Of a stretch of DNA of 64,000 nucleotides, positions 1-13,600 are shown one piece after another. Under the pieces are notes generated by a model. That model ran no database searches and had not been told where the DNA came from. It saw only the letters and a list, made by a program, of their open reading frames with translations. Positions within the stretch are counted from its first letter, which is position 1; the number at the start of each line of letters is the position of its first letter. The DNA lies in the NCBI RefSeq assembly GCF_019823065.1, contig NZ_CP081966.1, forward strand, positions 3,565,501-3,629,500. Direction: 5' to 3'. This DNA is from Pseudomonas mosselii (lineage in GTDB: Bacteria; Pseudomonadota; Gammaproteobacteria; Pseudomonadales; Pseudomonadaceae). A program made the position numbers and the translations under genes.

Positions 1-1726
1 ATCGTTCGACATAGGCCAGGTTGGCATGCTGCGGCGCCTTGATCGCGGTAAGCAGCCCGGCCTGGTCCTCGGTCGGCGCCAGCTCGCGCTGCGGCAGGCT
101 GTACAGCAGCGGCAGGCTGACCAGCACCAGCAAGGCGAAGCCGACACTGATCCAGCGATGTTTCAGCGAGAACCCCAATACATGGGCGTAGCGCTCGGCC
201 AGCCAGTCGAAGAAACGGTTGGCGGCATGGGCCATGCGCCCTTCGGACTGACGCGCATCAAGCAGGAACGAGCTCATCACCGGCGACAGGGTCAGCGCCA
301 CCACGCCGGAAACCACGACCGCGCCAGCCAGGGTCAGGGCGAACTCGCGGAACAGCGCGCCGGTCAGCCCGCCCATCATGCCGATCGGCGCGTACACCGC
401 GGCCAGGGTGATGGTCATCGCGATCACCGGCCCGGCCACCTCGCGGGCGCCGATCAATGCCGCCGCCACCGGTGTGCGCCCCTCCTCGATATGGCGGTGG
501 ACGTTCTCCACCACGACGATGGCATCGTCCACCACCAGCCCCACCGCCAGCACCATGGCCAGCAAGGTGAGCAGGTTGATGCTGAAACCGAACGCCAGCA
601 TCAGCGCCGCCGCCCCAAGCATCGACAGCGGGATGGTCACCACCGGGATCAGTACCGTGCGCAACGAACCCAGGCACAGGTAGATCACCACCACCACGAT
701 GGCCAGGGCTTCGAGCAGGGTCTTGGTGACCTCGTCGATGGAGGCCTGGATGAACCGCGCCGTCTCGAAGGCCAGCTCGGCCTTGACGTCCGGCGGCAGG
801 GTCTGGCGAATCTGCGGCAGCAGCTGGCGGATGCCCTCGACGATCACCAGCGGGTTGCCGCCCGGGGTGGCGAACAGGCCCAGGTGCACCGCCGGCACGC
901 CGTCCATGCTGGCGCTGGTTTCGGCCGAGGCGGCGCCGAGCTCGACGGTGCCGATGTCGCGGATGCGCACCAGGCCGTTGCCGTCGTTGCGGATCACCAG
1001 CTCGCGGAAGTCGCCGACCGAGGTCAGGTCGGTGTCGACGCGAATATTGGCGATCACGTACTGCCCCTTCACCTTGCCGGGTGCCGCCTGGTAGTTGTTG
1101 CGCCGCACCGCCTCGGCCACATCGGCGGCGGTCAGGCCCCGGGCGGCCAGGCGCGCCGGGTCGATCCACAGGCGCATCGACAAGGTCTGGCCACCGAACA
1201 CCTGGACCTTGGCCACGCCTTCGATGGTACTGAGCAGCGGCTCGACCACCCGCGTGAGGTAGTCGGTCATGGCCGGAATCGGCAGGCTCGGGCTGGCAAA
1301 GCCGATATAGGCCACCGCCGTCGACTCCCCGGCCGAGCGCTCGATCACCGGGTCGTAGGCGCGCTCCGGCAGGCGGAAGCGCACCTGGTTGACCTTGGCC
1401 ATCACCTCGGTCAGCGCCTGGGTCGAGTCGCGGTTGAGCTCCATGCGCACGGTCACCAGGCTGCGGCCCTGCACCGAGGAGGACGACAGGTAGTCGATGC
1501 CTTCCACCGACGACACCGCCTGGGCGATCGGCTGGGTGACGAAGCCCTGCATCAGCTCGGCCGGGGCGCCGGGGTATTCGGTGGTCACGGTGATGGTCGA
1601 GCTTTCCAGCAATGGGTACTGGCGGATCGGCAACTGCAGCAGCGACAGCAGCCCCAGCAGCAGGATCAGGGTGCTGACCACCAGCGCCAGCACAGGCCGG
1701 CGCACGAACAGGTCGGTGAATGTCAT
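1..1726 (-). CDS. RND-family multidrug efflux permease (AcrB/MexB-like), C-terminal part beyond window
   Basis: Inner-membrane proton-driven pump of the HAE1 RND family, which exports hydrophobic or amphiphilic compounds through a tripartite complex. The ATG at 1726 opens MTFTDLFVRRPVLALVVSTL, a typical RND N-terminus with the first membrane helix. About 575 codons lie in the window of the usual 1010-1040. Visible marks are the porter-domain block LLESSTITVTTEYPGA, the TM4 segment with adjacent aspartates (VGLVVDDAIVVVENV) that relays protons, and PIGMMGGLTGALFREFA. AGGGAG lies about 8 nt before the start. It follows the adaptor gene by 18 bp, so the two form one operon. The substrate cannot be told from sequence, and the outer-membrane channel is not seen here. 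Confidence 0.93.
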   Translation of the reverse strand, partial: MTFTDLFVRRPVLALVVSTLILLLGLLSLLQLPIRQYPLLESSTITVTTEYPGAPAELMQGFVTQPIAQAVSSVEGIDYLSSSSVQGRSLVTVRMELNRDSTQALTEVMAKVNQVRFRLPERAYDPVIERSAGESTAVAYIGFASPSLPIPAMTDYLTRVVEPLLSTIEGVAKVQVFGGQTLSMRLWIDPARLAARGLTAADVAEAVRRNNYQAAPGKVKGQYVIANIRVDTDLTSVGDFRELVIRNDGNGLVRIRDIGTVELGAASAETSASMDGVPAVHLGLFATPGGNPLVIVEGIRQLLPQIRQTLPPDVKAELAFETARFIQASIDEVTKTLLEALAIVVVVIYLCLGSLRTVLIPVVTIPLSMLGAAALMLAFGFSINLLTLLAMVLAVGLVVDDAIVVVENVHRHIEEGRTPVAAALIGAREVAGPVIAMTITLAAVYAPIGMMGGLTGALFREFALTLAGAVVVSGVVALTLSPVMSSFLLDARQSEGRMAHAANRFFDWLAERYAHVLGFSLKHRWISVGFALLVLVSLPLLYSLPQRELAPTEDQAGLLTAIKAPQHANLAYVER

Positions 1727-1744
1727 GGCGTGTTCTCCCTGGGG

Positions 1745-2839
1745 TCAGGCGCCGCTGGCCGGGGCCTGCAGGGTGTCTTCGGTGGCTTGCACGGCGGTGC
1801 CGTCGCTCAGGCGCAACTGCCCCGACACCACCACTTGGTCGTCCTCGTTCAAGCCCTGTTCGATCACCACCCGACCGGCCTGGCGCTCGCCGGTGCGCAC
1901 CGCCACCCGCTGCACCACCAATGCACCGGCGGCGTCATCGTGGCGGGCGACGAACACCGTGTCGCCATAGGCGGTATAGGCCACCGCGGTTTCCGGCACG
2001 GTCAGCACCTGGCCGTCATCGGGGCTGGCCACCTGCACGCTGGCGTACATGCCGGCCGCCAGGCGCGCATCGGACTTGGCCAGGGTGGCCTGGACCTGCA
2101 CGGTGCGCGACCGGTCGATCAACGGGTCGATGGCCGTGATATGGGCGGTGAACGGCGTGTCGGGGAAGGCATCCAGACGCACCTCGACCGGCTGGCCGGG
2201 GCGCAGTTGGGCACTCAGCTGCTCTTCGAGGGAGAAGTTGACGTACAGGCTGCGGGTGTCGATCAGGCTGACCACCGGATCACCGACATTGAGGTACTGG
2301 CCCTGGTTCACCCGGCGGATGCCCAGGCGCCCGTCGAACGGCGCGCGCACCGCTTTCTGGGCGATCACCGCCTCGGTGCGGGCCAGTTCGCCCTGGGCCA
2401 TGTCGCGGGCCGCCAGGGCGTTGTCCAGCTGTTCCTGGGTGGCGGCGTTCTCGCGCAGCAGGTCCTTGACCCGCCGGTGGTTGGTCCACGCATTGTCCAG
2501 CTGGGCCTTCAGGCGCAGGCGCTCGGCCTGCTCGGGGGCATCGTTGAGGGTGACCAGCACATCGCCCTTGCGCACCTGCTGGCCGGACGTGAAGTTGATC
2601 GCCGTCACCCGTCCGCCGATTTCGGCCGACACCAGCACCTGGTGCACCGCCTCCAGCTCGCCGACGCCGGCGAAGGCACGTTTCTGTGGTGCTTTCTGCA
2701 CCGTGGCCAGGGCCACCTTGACCAGGTGCCGCGCCGGTGTCGCCGTGGCCTGGGCCTGGCCGGCATGGCGCCAGGCCAGACCGCCGGCAGTCACAAGCGC
2801 CAGTACCAGGACGCTGCCGAGTATCGCCTTGCTCTTCAT
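1745..2839 (-). CDS. RND efflux periplasmic adaptor subunit (membrane fusion protein)
   Basis: Adaptor of 364 residues that links the inner-membrane RND pump to an outer-membrane channel. The chosen ATG at 2839 gives MKSKAILGSVLVLALVTAGGLAW, an uncleaved anchor or signal segment; the longer open frame upstream only runs antisense to the preceding gene. The order is typical: beta-barrel and first lipoyl half (GRVTAINFTSGQQVRKGDVLVTL), alpha-helical hairpin (about residues 95-150, RLRLKAQLDNAWTNHRRVKDLL), second lipoyl half (VRAPFDGRLGIRRVNQGQYL), then beta-barrel and membrane-proximal domain. It lies between a small membrane protein gene (15 bp upstream) and the permease gene (18 bp downstream), so all three are probably co-transcribed. 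Confidence 0.93.
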   Translation of the reverse strand: MKSKAILGSVLVLALVTAGGLAWRHAGQAQATATPARHLVKVALATVQKAPQKRAFAGVGELEAVHQVLVSAEIGGRVTAINFTSGQQVRKGDVLVTLNDAPEQAERLRLKAQLDNAWTNHRRVKDLLRENAATQEQLDNALAARDMAQGELARTEAVIAQKAVRAPFDGRLGIRRVNQGQYLNVGDPVVSLIDTRSLYVNFSLEEQLSAQLRPGQPVEVRLDAFPDTPFTAHITAIDPLIDRSRTVQVQATLAKSDARLAAGMYASVQVASPDDGQVLTVPETAVAYTAYGDTVFVARHDDAAGALVVQRVAVRTGERQAGRVVIEQGLNEDDQVVVSGQLRLSDGTAVQATEDTLQAPASGA

Positions 2840-2853
2840 CGCGCGTCCTCGCC

Positions 2854-3339
2854 TCAGGCCCAATTCAGGTTGAACAGGAAGAACGCCAGGATCGCCCACA
2901 GCACCAGCACCAGATGGGTGAGCTGCAGGCCTTCCTGGCGAATCCAGTAGCCGAACCACAGGCCACCGAGCAGCATGGCAAAGGTGAAGGCGAGGAAGGC
3001 GGCGAGCGCCAGGTTCAGCCAGGCGCGGGCCATGAGCGGGTCCTGGGCAACGATCAGCCCGTAGCAACCGATCCAGGCCGCCACGCTGGCGACCACCTGC
3101 AGCAGCAGGATCACCAGCAGCGCGGCGCGGGCCAGGCCGGTCGACTGGCAGGCCCGGCGCAACAGGGGGAAGTCGATGGCCGGTGGCTGGCGCAGCGGCG
3201 CCATGGCCAGGGTGGCGCCGATGGCGCCAACGGAGCTGGCGAAAGCCTGCAGGTTGTTCAACACCGCGATGCTCAGCCACAAGGCCAGGCCCACGGCCTG
3301 GATGGCCTGGAACAGCCACAGGGAGGTGTGCAAATCCAT
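2854..3339 (-). CDS. DUF2165 family small integral membrane protein
   Basis: Hydrophobic protein of 161 residues with about four membrane helices (roughly 5-25, 65-95, 105-125 and 135-155). The repeated W/F-rich segments and the ending AILAFFLFNLNWA fit the DUF2165 family of predicted small inner-membrane proteins, whose function is unknown. The start MDLHTSLWLFQAIQ was preferred over a Met 14 codons upstream because the extra residues are hydrophilic and unlike the family. It is the first gene of the efflux operon, 14 bp before the adaptor start, with a good promoter about 65 bp upstream. It could be an accessory to the pump, but that is inference from position only. Confidence 0.75.
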   Translation of the reverse strand: MDLHTSLWLFQAIQAVGLALWLSIAVLNNLQAFASSVGAIGATLAMAPLRQPPAIDFPLLRRACQSTGLARAALLVILLLQVVASVAAWIGCYGLIVAQDPLMARAWLNLALAAFLAFTFAMLLGGLWFGYWIRQEGLQLTHLVLVLWAILAFFLFNLNWA

Positions 3340-3401
3340 ATCAACGTCCGTATTGATGGCCTGGCCAGGGGGAACAGGCAATTACACAAGAAACCGCTTG
3401 G

Positions 3402-3430
3402 ATATTAGTGGCAGCCTTGCCGATACACAA
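3402..3430 (-). promoter_or_regulatory. Sigma70-like promoter of the DUF2165-RND operon
   Basis: On the minus strand TTGTGT (3425-3430) and TAATAT (3402-3407) are separated by 17 nt, close to the sigma70 consensus. They sit about 65 bp upstream of the first gene of the efflux operon. An 8-bp perfect hairpin (3431-3451) abuts the -35 element and could be a regulator site. Confidence 0.55.
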
Positions 3431-3451
3431 GCGCCCCTATTACAGGGGCGC
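3431..3451. other. 8-bp perfect inverted repeat between the sotB-like gene and the efflux operon
   Basis: GCGCCCCT and AGGGGCGC are separated by a 5-nt loop. No T-run follows on either strand, so a classical intrinsic terminator is unlikely. It may end transcription of the sotB-like gene weakly, or be an operator next to the -35 element of the efflux promoter. Confidence 0.4.
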
Positions 3452-3545
3452 ATATTGTCTGAGGGATTGATGCGGATCAGTCGATGGGCATTCGCGTGCC
3501 GGGGCTGCGCTTCGATGCTCGGGCAGCCCCTACAGAGGTCGCGGT

Positions 3546-6287
<2,742 letters not shown>

Positions 6288-6536
6288 GCCGGCGGCGCCC
6301 CGGAGATGTGCCCCTAACGGATACGCTGCAAGACCCGTCAGAACCCATAGCGCGCAGTCGGTCCGTCGCGCCGCTGGCCATTGGATCCAGGCAAAGAAAT
6401 GTAACAGCCTGCCATTCGGCAAGCCCGAGGATCGCGACTAGGCTCAAAATCATGTGATGCCGGGCCCCTCTGACGGTTTGCGCCGCCATGTCGGAATCAC
6501 TGTTGCCATGCAACGTCGACAATCAAGGAGGGGCTC

Positions 6537-7547
6537 ATGACGGCTCTGCAGCAATTCCTCTTCACGCCTTTTCTCGGCACCAGCGCCTGGTTGTGGCTGG
6601 TCTTCATCACCATCGTCATCGCCTTGCTGGTCCTCGACCTGGGTGTGCTGCACCGCCAGGACCGCGAGATCGAGATGCGCGAAAGCCTGCTGCTGTACTC
6701 GGGCTACTTCAGCGTCGGCGTGCTGTTCGGCGTGTGGGTCTGGTATGAGCTGGGCGCGCAACCGGCGCTGGAGTTCTACACGGGCTTTCTGGTCGAGCAA
6801 TCGCTGTCGATGGACAACGTGTTCGTCATGGCGATGATCTTCAGCTTCTTCGCCATCCCCCGCCGCTACCAGCACCGCGTGCTGTTCTGGGGCATCCTCG
6901 GGGTGGTGGTGCTGCGGGCGATCATGATCGGCGTGGGCGCCGCGCTGGTACAGCACTTCGCCTGGGTACTGTACCTGTTCGGCGCCTTCCTGCTGTTCAC
7001 CGGGGTGAAGATGGCGCTGTCGAAGGACGACGCCCACCCGGACCTGGCCAACAACCCGGTACTGCGCTTCGTGCGCCGGCACATGCGCGTCACCGACGAG
7101 TTGCATGGCCGGCACTTCTTCGTTCAGCTCACACCGCCCGGAGCAACGCGGGCTATCCGCTATGCCACGCCGCTGTTCCTGGCCCTGGTATTGATCGAAC
7201 TGGCCGACCTGGTGTTCGCCGTCGACAGCGTACCGGCGATCTTCGCCATCACCCAGGATCCGTTCATCGTCTACACCTCGAACATTTTCGCCATCCTCGG
7301 CCTGCGCTCGCTGTACTTCGCCCTGGCGGCGCTGATGCACCGCTTCGTCTACCTCAAGTACGCGCTGGCGCTGGTGCTGATCTTCATCGGCTGCAAGATC
7401 TTCTGGCACGGGCTGGTGGGCAAGGTGCCGGCCGGGGTGTCGCTGGGGGTGACGTTCGGCCTGCTGCTCGGCGGCGTGCTGCTGTCGCTGCTGCGCACCC
7501 GCGACAAAAAGGCGGACCCGACAGCGGTCGATGAAGCCCGACGATAA
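6537..7547 (+). CDS. TerC family integral membrane protein (Alx-like)
   Basis: Membrane protein of 336 residues with about nine helices, the length of the Alx/YegH-like TerC proteins linked to manganese export and tellurite or redox stress. Family marks are the first-half motif EQSLSMDNVFVMAMIF and the second-half ELADLVFAVDSVPAIFAIT, each with an acidic residue in a helix (the D of SMDN and the D of FAVD) thought to bind metal. AAGGAGG at 6525-6531 is an ideal ribosome site for the ATG at 6537. The 249-nt leader was searched by eye for the Mn-sensing yybP-ykoY riboswitch that precedes alx elsewhere and no convincing match was seen. It is convergent with the giant exoprotein gene. Confidence 0.92.
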   Translation: MTALQQFLFTPFLGTSAWLWLVFITIVIALLVLDLGVLHRQDREIEMRESLLLYSGYFSVGVLFGVWVWYELGAQPALEFYTGFLVEQSLSMDNVFVMAMIFSFFAIPRRYQHRVLFWGILGVVVLRAIMIGVGAALVQHFAWVLYLFGAFLLFTGVKMALSKDDAHPDLANNPVLRFVRRHMRVTDELHGRHFFVQLTPPGATRAIRYATPLFLALVLIELADLVFAVDSVPAIFAITQDPFIVYTSNIFAILGLRSLYFALAALMHRFVYLKYALALVLIFIGCKIFWHGLVGKVPAGVSLGVTFGLLLGGVLLSLLRTRDKKADPTAVDEARR

Positions 7548-7550
7548 CGA

Positions 7551-7600
7551 GCCGGGCAGCAGCGAAGGCCAGGACTCCTGGCCCATCGCCGCTGCCCGGC
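7551..7600. terminator. Long hairpin between convergent genes (likely shared terminator)
   Basis: GCCGGGCAGC (7551-7560) pairs with GCTGCCCGGC (7591-7600), and inside it GGCCAGGA (7567-7574) pairs with TCCTGGCC (7576-7583). The structure fills the short gap between the convergent terC-like and exoprotein genes. It lacks a T-run, so it is only a probable bidirectional terminator. Confidence 0.5.
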
Positions 7601-7609
7601 AGCCCCGGC

Positions 7610-10600
7610 TCATAGCAACAGGTTGCCCCGCTCCTCCTCGCTCAACTGTGCCTTCGCCCGTTCATCCAGCGCCCCGGCCCCGAGCACCTGCACCGGGCTC
7701 TGGCGATTGTACTGGGGGTTGAGGCTCGCCCCGTCCTGCCCCGGCACCAACCGCTCGCCACCGAAGCCCAGCACCTGCACGGTGATCACCGACGGCTGGC
7801 GCTGCCTGGACGCGGCCTGCTGCTGGCGCCCCGCCTCTTCGGCGGCCTGGCTGGCCGACGATGCCGCGGCGCTGGCCGAGGCGATCGCCCCGGTATTCAC
7901 CGAGGCCACCGCCGGCATGCCCTTGGCGTCGCCCTGGACCTGGATGTTGGCGGCGTTGACCACCTGCAGCGCGGCGATGTTGACATTGCCCGATACGCGG
8001 ATCCCGGCCTCGCCAGCGTCGATGGTGCCCTGCGGCGCGATCAGGTCGATATCCCCCGGCGGCACCTCGGCGATCGGGTTGAGCGTGGCGATGCCGGCGC
8101 CGGTGCTCGGCACGCTTGGCGCCAAGCCGACGTTGCCCCACAGGTCGTAGGTGCGTTTGGGCGGGGTATACACCACGGTGGTCTTCGAACCGCGACCGGC
8201 GTTGATGTCGCCCTGGGCCGACCAACCGAGGATCGAGCCGCCGAAGGTGGTCATGATCCGGCTCTGGCCGAGCAGGATGCTGCCGTGCGAGTACAGCTGG
8301 ATATCGCCGCTGCCCTGGGTGATCACCCCGGCGGTGGACGGTGGCGCCTCGCCCTCGATGCCGAACACCTGCTGGCCACCGGGTGTCAGCACCTGGATGC
8401 CGCCGCCGAAGTCGGTATGGATGCCCGCCCCGCCATAGAACGTGGCGCTGCCGCCATAGCTGATCGGATTTCCGGCCACATCCCGCTCAGGGAACAGCGT
8501 GGCGATCGCCTGACGGCCGCGTACATAGCTGCCGGTACGCGGGCCGTTGACGTCGTTGTACTCGCGTCCGCCTTCGCGCAGTTCGCTGAAGTAGACCTGC
8601 CGGGCGAAGATGCGCTGCTGCTCGGCGGGCAAGGCGGCGAAATAGTCACCGCTTGCGGCGTTGTCGCCAGTAAAACCGAAACGTTCGCGCAGCCAGGCCT
8701 GCAGTTCCTGGTCGTAGACCTTGAACGGCTGGTCCGGCTGGCCCTGCTTCGTGCCCAGGTAACGCTCGAGCAGGCGGGTATAGTCCGGCCCGGTCTTGCC
8801 AGCGCCGACGACGATGGCGATGGCCGCGCCGTCGTTCCCGCCACCGCTACCATCGACCCGGCCAATGCTGTTGATCGCCGCCTCCTGGTAAGCCGAGCCC
8901 ACGCCCTGGCCGGACTGGAACAGGTTGCCCCCGGCCACCACTTCCAGCTGGCCGGGCCCGGCAACATTGAAGGTGCTCAGGCGAATGTCGCGGCCGGCGC
9001 TGATCAACGAGACATCCAACGCGTCGCCATGAATGATCAGGTTGCCCGAGGAATGGATGTTGCCCTGATCCCCTGCCACCATGCCCGTCGCCCCGAAGCG
9101 CTCGGTCCCCAGCGCCTTGCCGGCATTGACGATATCGCGCCCGGCCATCACCCGCACCGGCCCTGCGCCCTGGTACAGCTTGAGCCCGGTCTGCTGGTAT
9201 TCAATGATTTCGCCGGTGTTCAAGCCGAGGATGTCGCCCGCCAGGGCATAGAAACGCGCAGGCGCCTGCGGCCGCTGCCCGGCCCTGTAGGTGTTGAGCC
9301 CATAGGTGAACAACGGCGCCGTATCCAGGCTGGCGGCAACGTCCCCGCTCAGGTTGCCGGCCCGGTACACGAACGCGAAGTCCTGGCCCAGCATGGCAGG
9401 TCGCTGCGGCGTGGCGATGGCTGAGGTGTCGGTGCCGGCCTGGCTGATCACATAGCCACCGGCATAGATCGACTCGCCCGCGATCAGTTGCAGGGCGCTG
9501 CGCGCAGACGGCGCGGTCATCAGCGAGTACGCCGACGTCGCGACGCCCCGCTCGCTGGCCGAACTGCCGTAGTACAAGCTGCCGTTAGCCGCCAACACGC
9601 GCAGGGCCGTCGGGTAGAACAGCCGCCCACCGTAGAGCGGCAGGTTGCGCCCGGGTCGGGTGTCGTCGAGGTTGACCGGCGTGACATTGCCGCCCAGGGC
9701 CAGCAAGTCAACGGCGGTGGTCTCGCGCCACAGCGAGAACCAGCTGCTGCCCTGCCCGGCATAGCGCATACCGTTGTCGCCGAGGAAGCCGGTCATGTTG
9801 AACTGCGGCACCCGACCTGGGTCGCCCACGCCTTGCACCACCAGGTCGCTGCGGCTGTCCAGGCGCACGGCGGCATCGCCCGGCATCAGCGTCAGGCCAC
9901 CCAGCGCCGCCGCCTTGGTCGAGGTGAAAGGGTCGTAGGCACGCGACTCGCTGCTGTCGTTGAAGGCGAAGCTGCTGCCATAGACCTGCCTGACCACGCC
10001 GATACTGCCCGCCTGCACATTCAGGGCGCCGCGCAGGTTGACCAGCGTGCCGCCCAGGTCGGGGGTGACGCGCGCCATTTCCAGGGCACTGGAATCTGGG
10101 TTGATGGCGCCGGCCACACGCAGGTTCAGGTCGCCGCCTCCGGTCTGCACCAGGCGGCCGTCCTCGGTCATCCGGCCACTGCCGCCTACCACCAGGTTCA
10201 GGCCCTGGCTGCGCTCGGCCTCGACGCCCGCGGTGTTGCTGCTCTGCAGCAGGCCCGCCGAACCGTCCACGCCGACATCCAGGTTGCCGCCGCCCAGGGT
10301 GCCGATGCCGGTGAAGCCCACCAGCCAGGGCTCGGCCACCGTGGCCTGGGGCTGCTGGGCGAAGGTGCCGAAGTTGACCCACCAGGCCGCCGGGGTATCG
10401 GCGCTGGGCTGTCCCTGGCGCCACAACCAGTTGCCCACCGCGGCCGACGCCACTTGCGGCCTGGCGAGGGCACTGCCGGTCCTGGTCGCCACCAGGTTGC
10501 CCGTCAGGTCGCCGCCGGCGGCGATGCGCAGGTTGCCGCCCTGCTCCGGATACCAGGCGCGGTACAGGCTGTCGGTCAACGCTTCATAGGCCGTGCCGGC

Positions 10601-13600
10601 GCCGCCCAGCACGCTGCCGTCGGCCAGCCGGCCACGGGCGACCTGGTGCGGATCACTGCCGTCGCGCCATAGCGACGGCGCCTGGGTGCCGGCGGTGTAG
10701 ACTCCGAACAGCGAGTCCATGCGCCAGTCGCCGGCGCTGAGCAGGTCCAGATCGCCGGTGCCTGTACGCAGCACGCTGAACATCAGGGTCTGCGGCGTGA
10801 CCTCGATACGCTCGGGCTCGCTCGGCGCATCAACCTCCACGCACCAGCCGGGGATTGAGCACAGGTCCATGTCGGCTTCCGCCACCGGGGTGCCGGGCTC
10901 CATGCCATAGGTGTTGTCCGGCCCCCAGACCCAGATCTTCTTGCCGCCCACTGTCTGGTCCACGCACCAGCCGGCGATGTCGCACAGCACCAAGTCCTCG
11001 GGCGCCACCGGGGTACCCGGCTCCATGCCATAGGTGTTGTCGGGGCCCCAGACCTTGATGGTCTTCACTGCCGGCTCGCACCAGCCGGCGATCTCGCACA
11101 GCGCCAGGTCCTCGGGCGCCACCGGAGTACCTGGCTCCATACCGTAGGTGTTGTCCGGCCCCCAGACCATGCCGGTGCCGGTATCCCCGCCGCCGCTGCG
11201 TTTCTGCTGCGCCATGTAGTGCAGGTCGGCCAGGCGCAACACGCCGGCCTCGGTGTCGGGGCGGGTGATGCGGCTGTCGGCGGCATCCAGGTCGGCGCCG
11301 GCCACCAGGCGCATCGACCAGGACTGCGAACCTTGCGCCAGCATCTGCGCCAGCGCCCAGTTGCGCCCCTGCTGGCCATTGACCGCGGGCCGCAACTCGA
11401 TCAGGTCGACGCCCTCGGCCAGCTTGACGTCGGTGCCGGCCGGCAGCCGCGAGCCCACGGCCAGGCCCAGCACGCCGCGCAGGGTCAGACCGCTGCTGGG
11501 CAGGGCAACGCCCTTGCTCCAGGTGCCGCCCTGCACCGCCACGCTGACCGGCAGGCGGCTGCCCGCATCCAGACGCGTGCCAACGGCCAGGGTGACCGGC
11601 TCGCGCAACAAGGTGCCGGCGGCATACAACAGGTTGCCGCCGGCATCGCGCACCGGGGCCTCGAGCACCGTGCCCGCAGGCAGGGTCAAGGGCGCCGACA
11701 GGCTCAAGGCACTGGGCAGGCGCTGGTTGGCCGGCAAGGTGGTGGCGGCGAACGGCAGGTCGAAGTTGAGCAGGCTGCCTTCGGGGAACCGCGTGCCCTC
11801 GGCCAGTTCGACGCCGCTGCGCGGGATCACCAGGTCGCTGTCGAAGGGCTGCTTGCCGGGCACCAGCAACCAGCCCTTGCCGTCCGTGCGTGTGTCGTCG
11901 GTGGCCAGGTCCACCGGCATGAAGCCGTCGCTGATGCTGCCGTACACCTCCAGGTTGCCCCCGGCGCGCAGCACCAGGTTGCCCACCTCGCCTGAACCGT
12001 AGACCGAGGTCTGCGCGGTCAGCGGATTGAGGCTGGCGTAGCGATGGCCGGACAGGTCCAGGTCGCCCTGCATCACCAGGTCGGTGCGGGCATCGGCCGT
12101 GGCGATCTCCACGCCCGGCCGCAGGTGCAGGGCCTGGACGTAGCGGGTGTTGTTGAGCCCGGCCAGACGCACCTCGAGCAGATCGCGATTGCCCAGCAGG
12201 TGGTTGATGAACTGCACGCTCAGGTCGTGCTTGCGGTTCAGGTAATCCTGGTCGATGACCTGGACCGGCCGACCACTGACCGAAGTGCCGCCCGGCGCCG
12301 CGTCGGTATAACGCTGGTTGCCGACCACCGCGATGGAACGGGCACCGAGAATGTCCACAGGGCCGCGCACGTCGATGGCGATATCACCCGCGGTATCGCT
12401 GCCCTGGCGCGGGGCGATCAGCTCCAGGGTGCCCCGTGGGCGGCCATCGCCCTGCCCGGCGGCGGTGCCGTGGCGCAGGTCGATGCGCGCGCCGCTGGCC
12501 AGGGTCAGCTGGCCCTGGCCACTGTTGAGTTCGACCACGGCGCGGTTCGGCGCGTCGATGATCGCGCCGTAGCTGTCGACCCGCAGCCCACTGCCGTGGG
12601 CATCGAGCAGCGCCCCAGCGCCGAGGGCAAGGCCACGTCCGGCGGCCAGGCGGATGCTGCCGACTTGCTCGCCGCTGGCATCGACATGGCCCTCGATCCT
12701 GAGCTGGCCATTGTCCAGCGACACGTTGATCTGCCGTGCCTTGAGCTCATCGCCGATCACCAGGTCGCCCTGCTTGATCTGGAAGCTGCGCGCGCCGAAC
12801 ACTTCGTCGCGGTTCAGGCGCTGGTTGAGGCCGGCGAAATCGTCTAGGTGCCGGGCACGGATATCGACCGCGCCACCCGCGTAGGGGACCCGCGTGCCGG
12901 CGGCATCATACTGGCCGCTGGCAGCCCCAAGAATCCGGCCGAGCAGCTCGATGCCCCCGCCCTGCTCACCCAGGGCGATGGCGCTCAGGCGACCGGCGCG
13001 GTTGTTGCGGGCACTGAGGTCGATCAACGCGCCGGCGGCCTGGTGAATGTTGCCGAACTGACTGCCGAGCACCAGCTCGCCACCCCAGCTGTACTGGGTC
13101 ACATCATTGAAGGTCAGGGTGCGCCCGGCCAGGTCCACCCGCGCGGCGTCGCCCAGGCGCAGGTCGTCCACGGCCTGCAGGGTCAGGCGGCCACTGGGCA
13201 GGCTGAAGGTGCCGTCGACCAGCAGTTGCCGCGCCTTGAGGCTCAACTCGGCCCCCAGTGCCTCGCGGCCGCTGGCCAGTGTGCCCGCAGCGCCTTGCAC
13301 ACGCAGGGTGCCGCCGGCCTCGATGCGGTTGAGCGAACCCGCGGTGCCGGTCCACAACGGCGTGTCCACCAGCAGGTCGCCACCGCTATAGGCGAAGCCG
13401 CCGTCGGCCTGGTAGTCGCCACGGCGGTGATGAACCAGCAGGCTGCCCTTGTGGTTGGCCGTCACCTGGTGGCTGGCGTGCAGTTCCACACGGCTGAAGC
13501 CCAAGGTCTGGCGCGCCATGTCGGCGCTGCCGTCGGGCTGGCTGTTGGCGCCATAGCCGAATTCCAGGTCCTTGACGCGGATGGCCAGCACGCCATCGCC

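Noticed and set aside
26..2950. Long plus-strand open frame of 974 codons
   Set aside because: It is antisense to the RND permease and adaptor genes. Its product is rich in His, Gln, Arg and Gly with no domain, as expected from reading high-GC codons backwards.
6288..6536. yybP-ykoY manganese riboswitch before the TerC gene
   Set aside because: This riboswitch precedes alx in other bacteria, so the leader was searched, but the conserved loop sequences were not found by eye.
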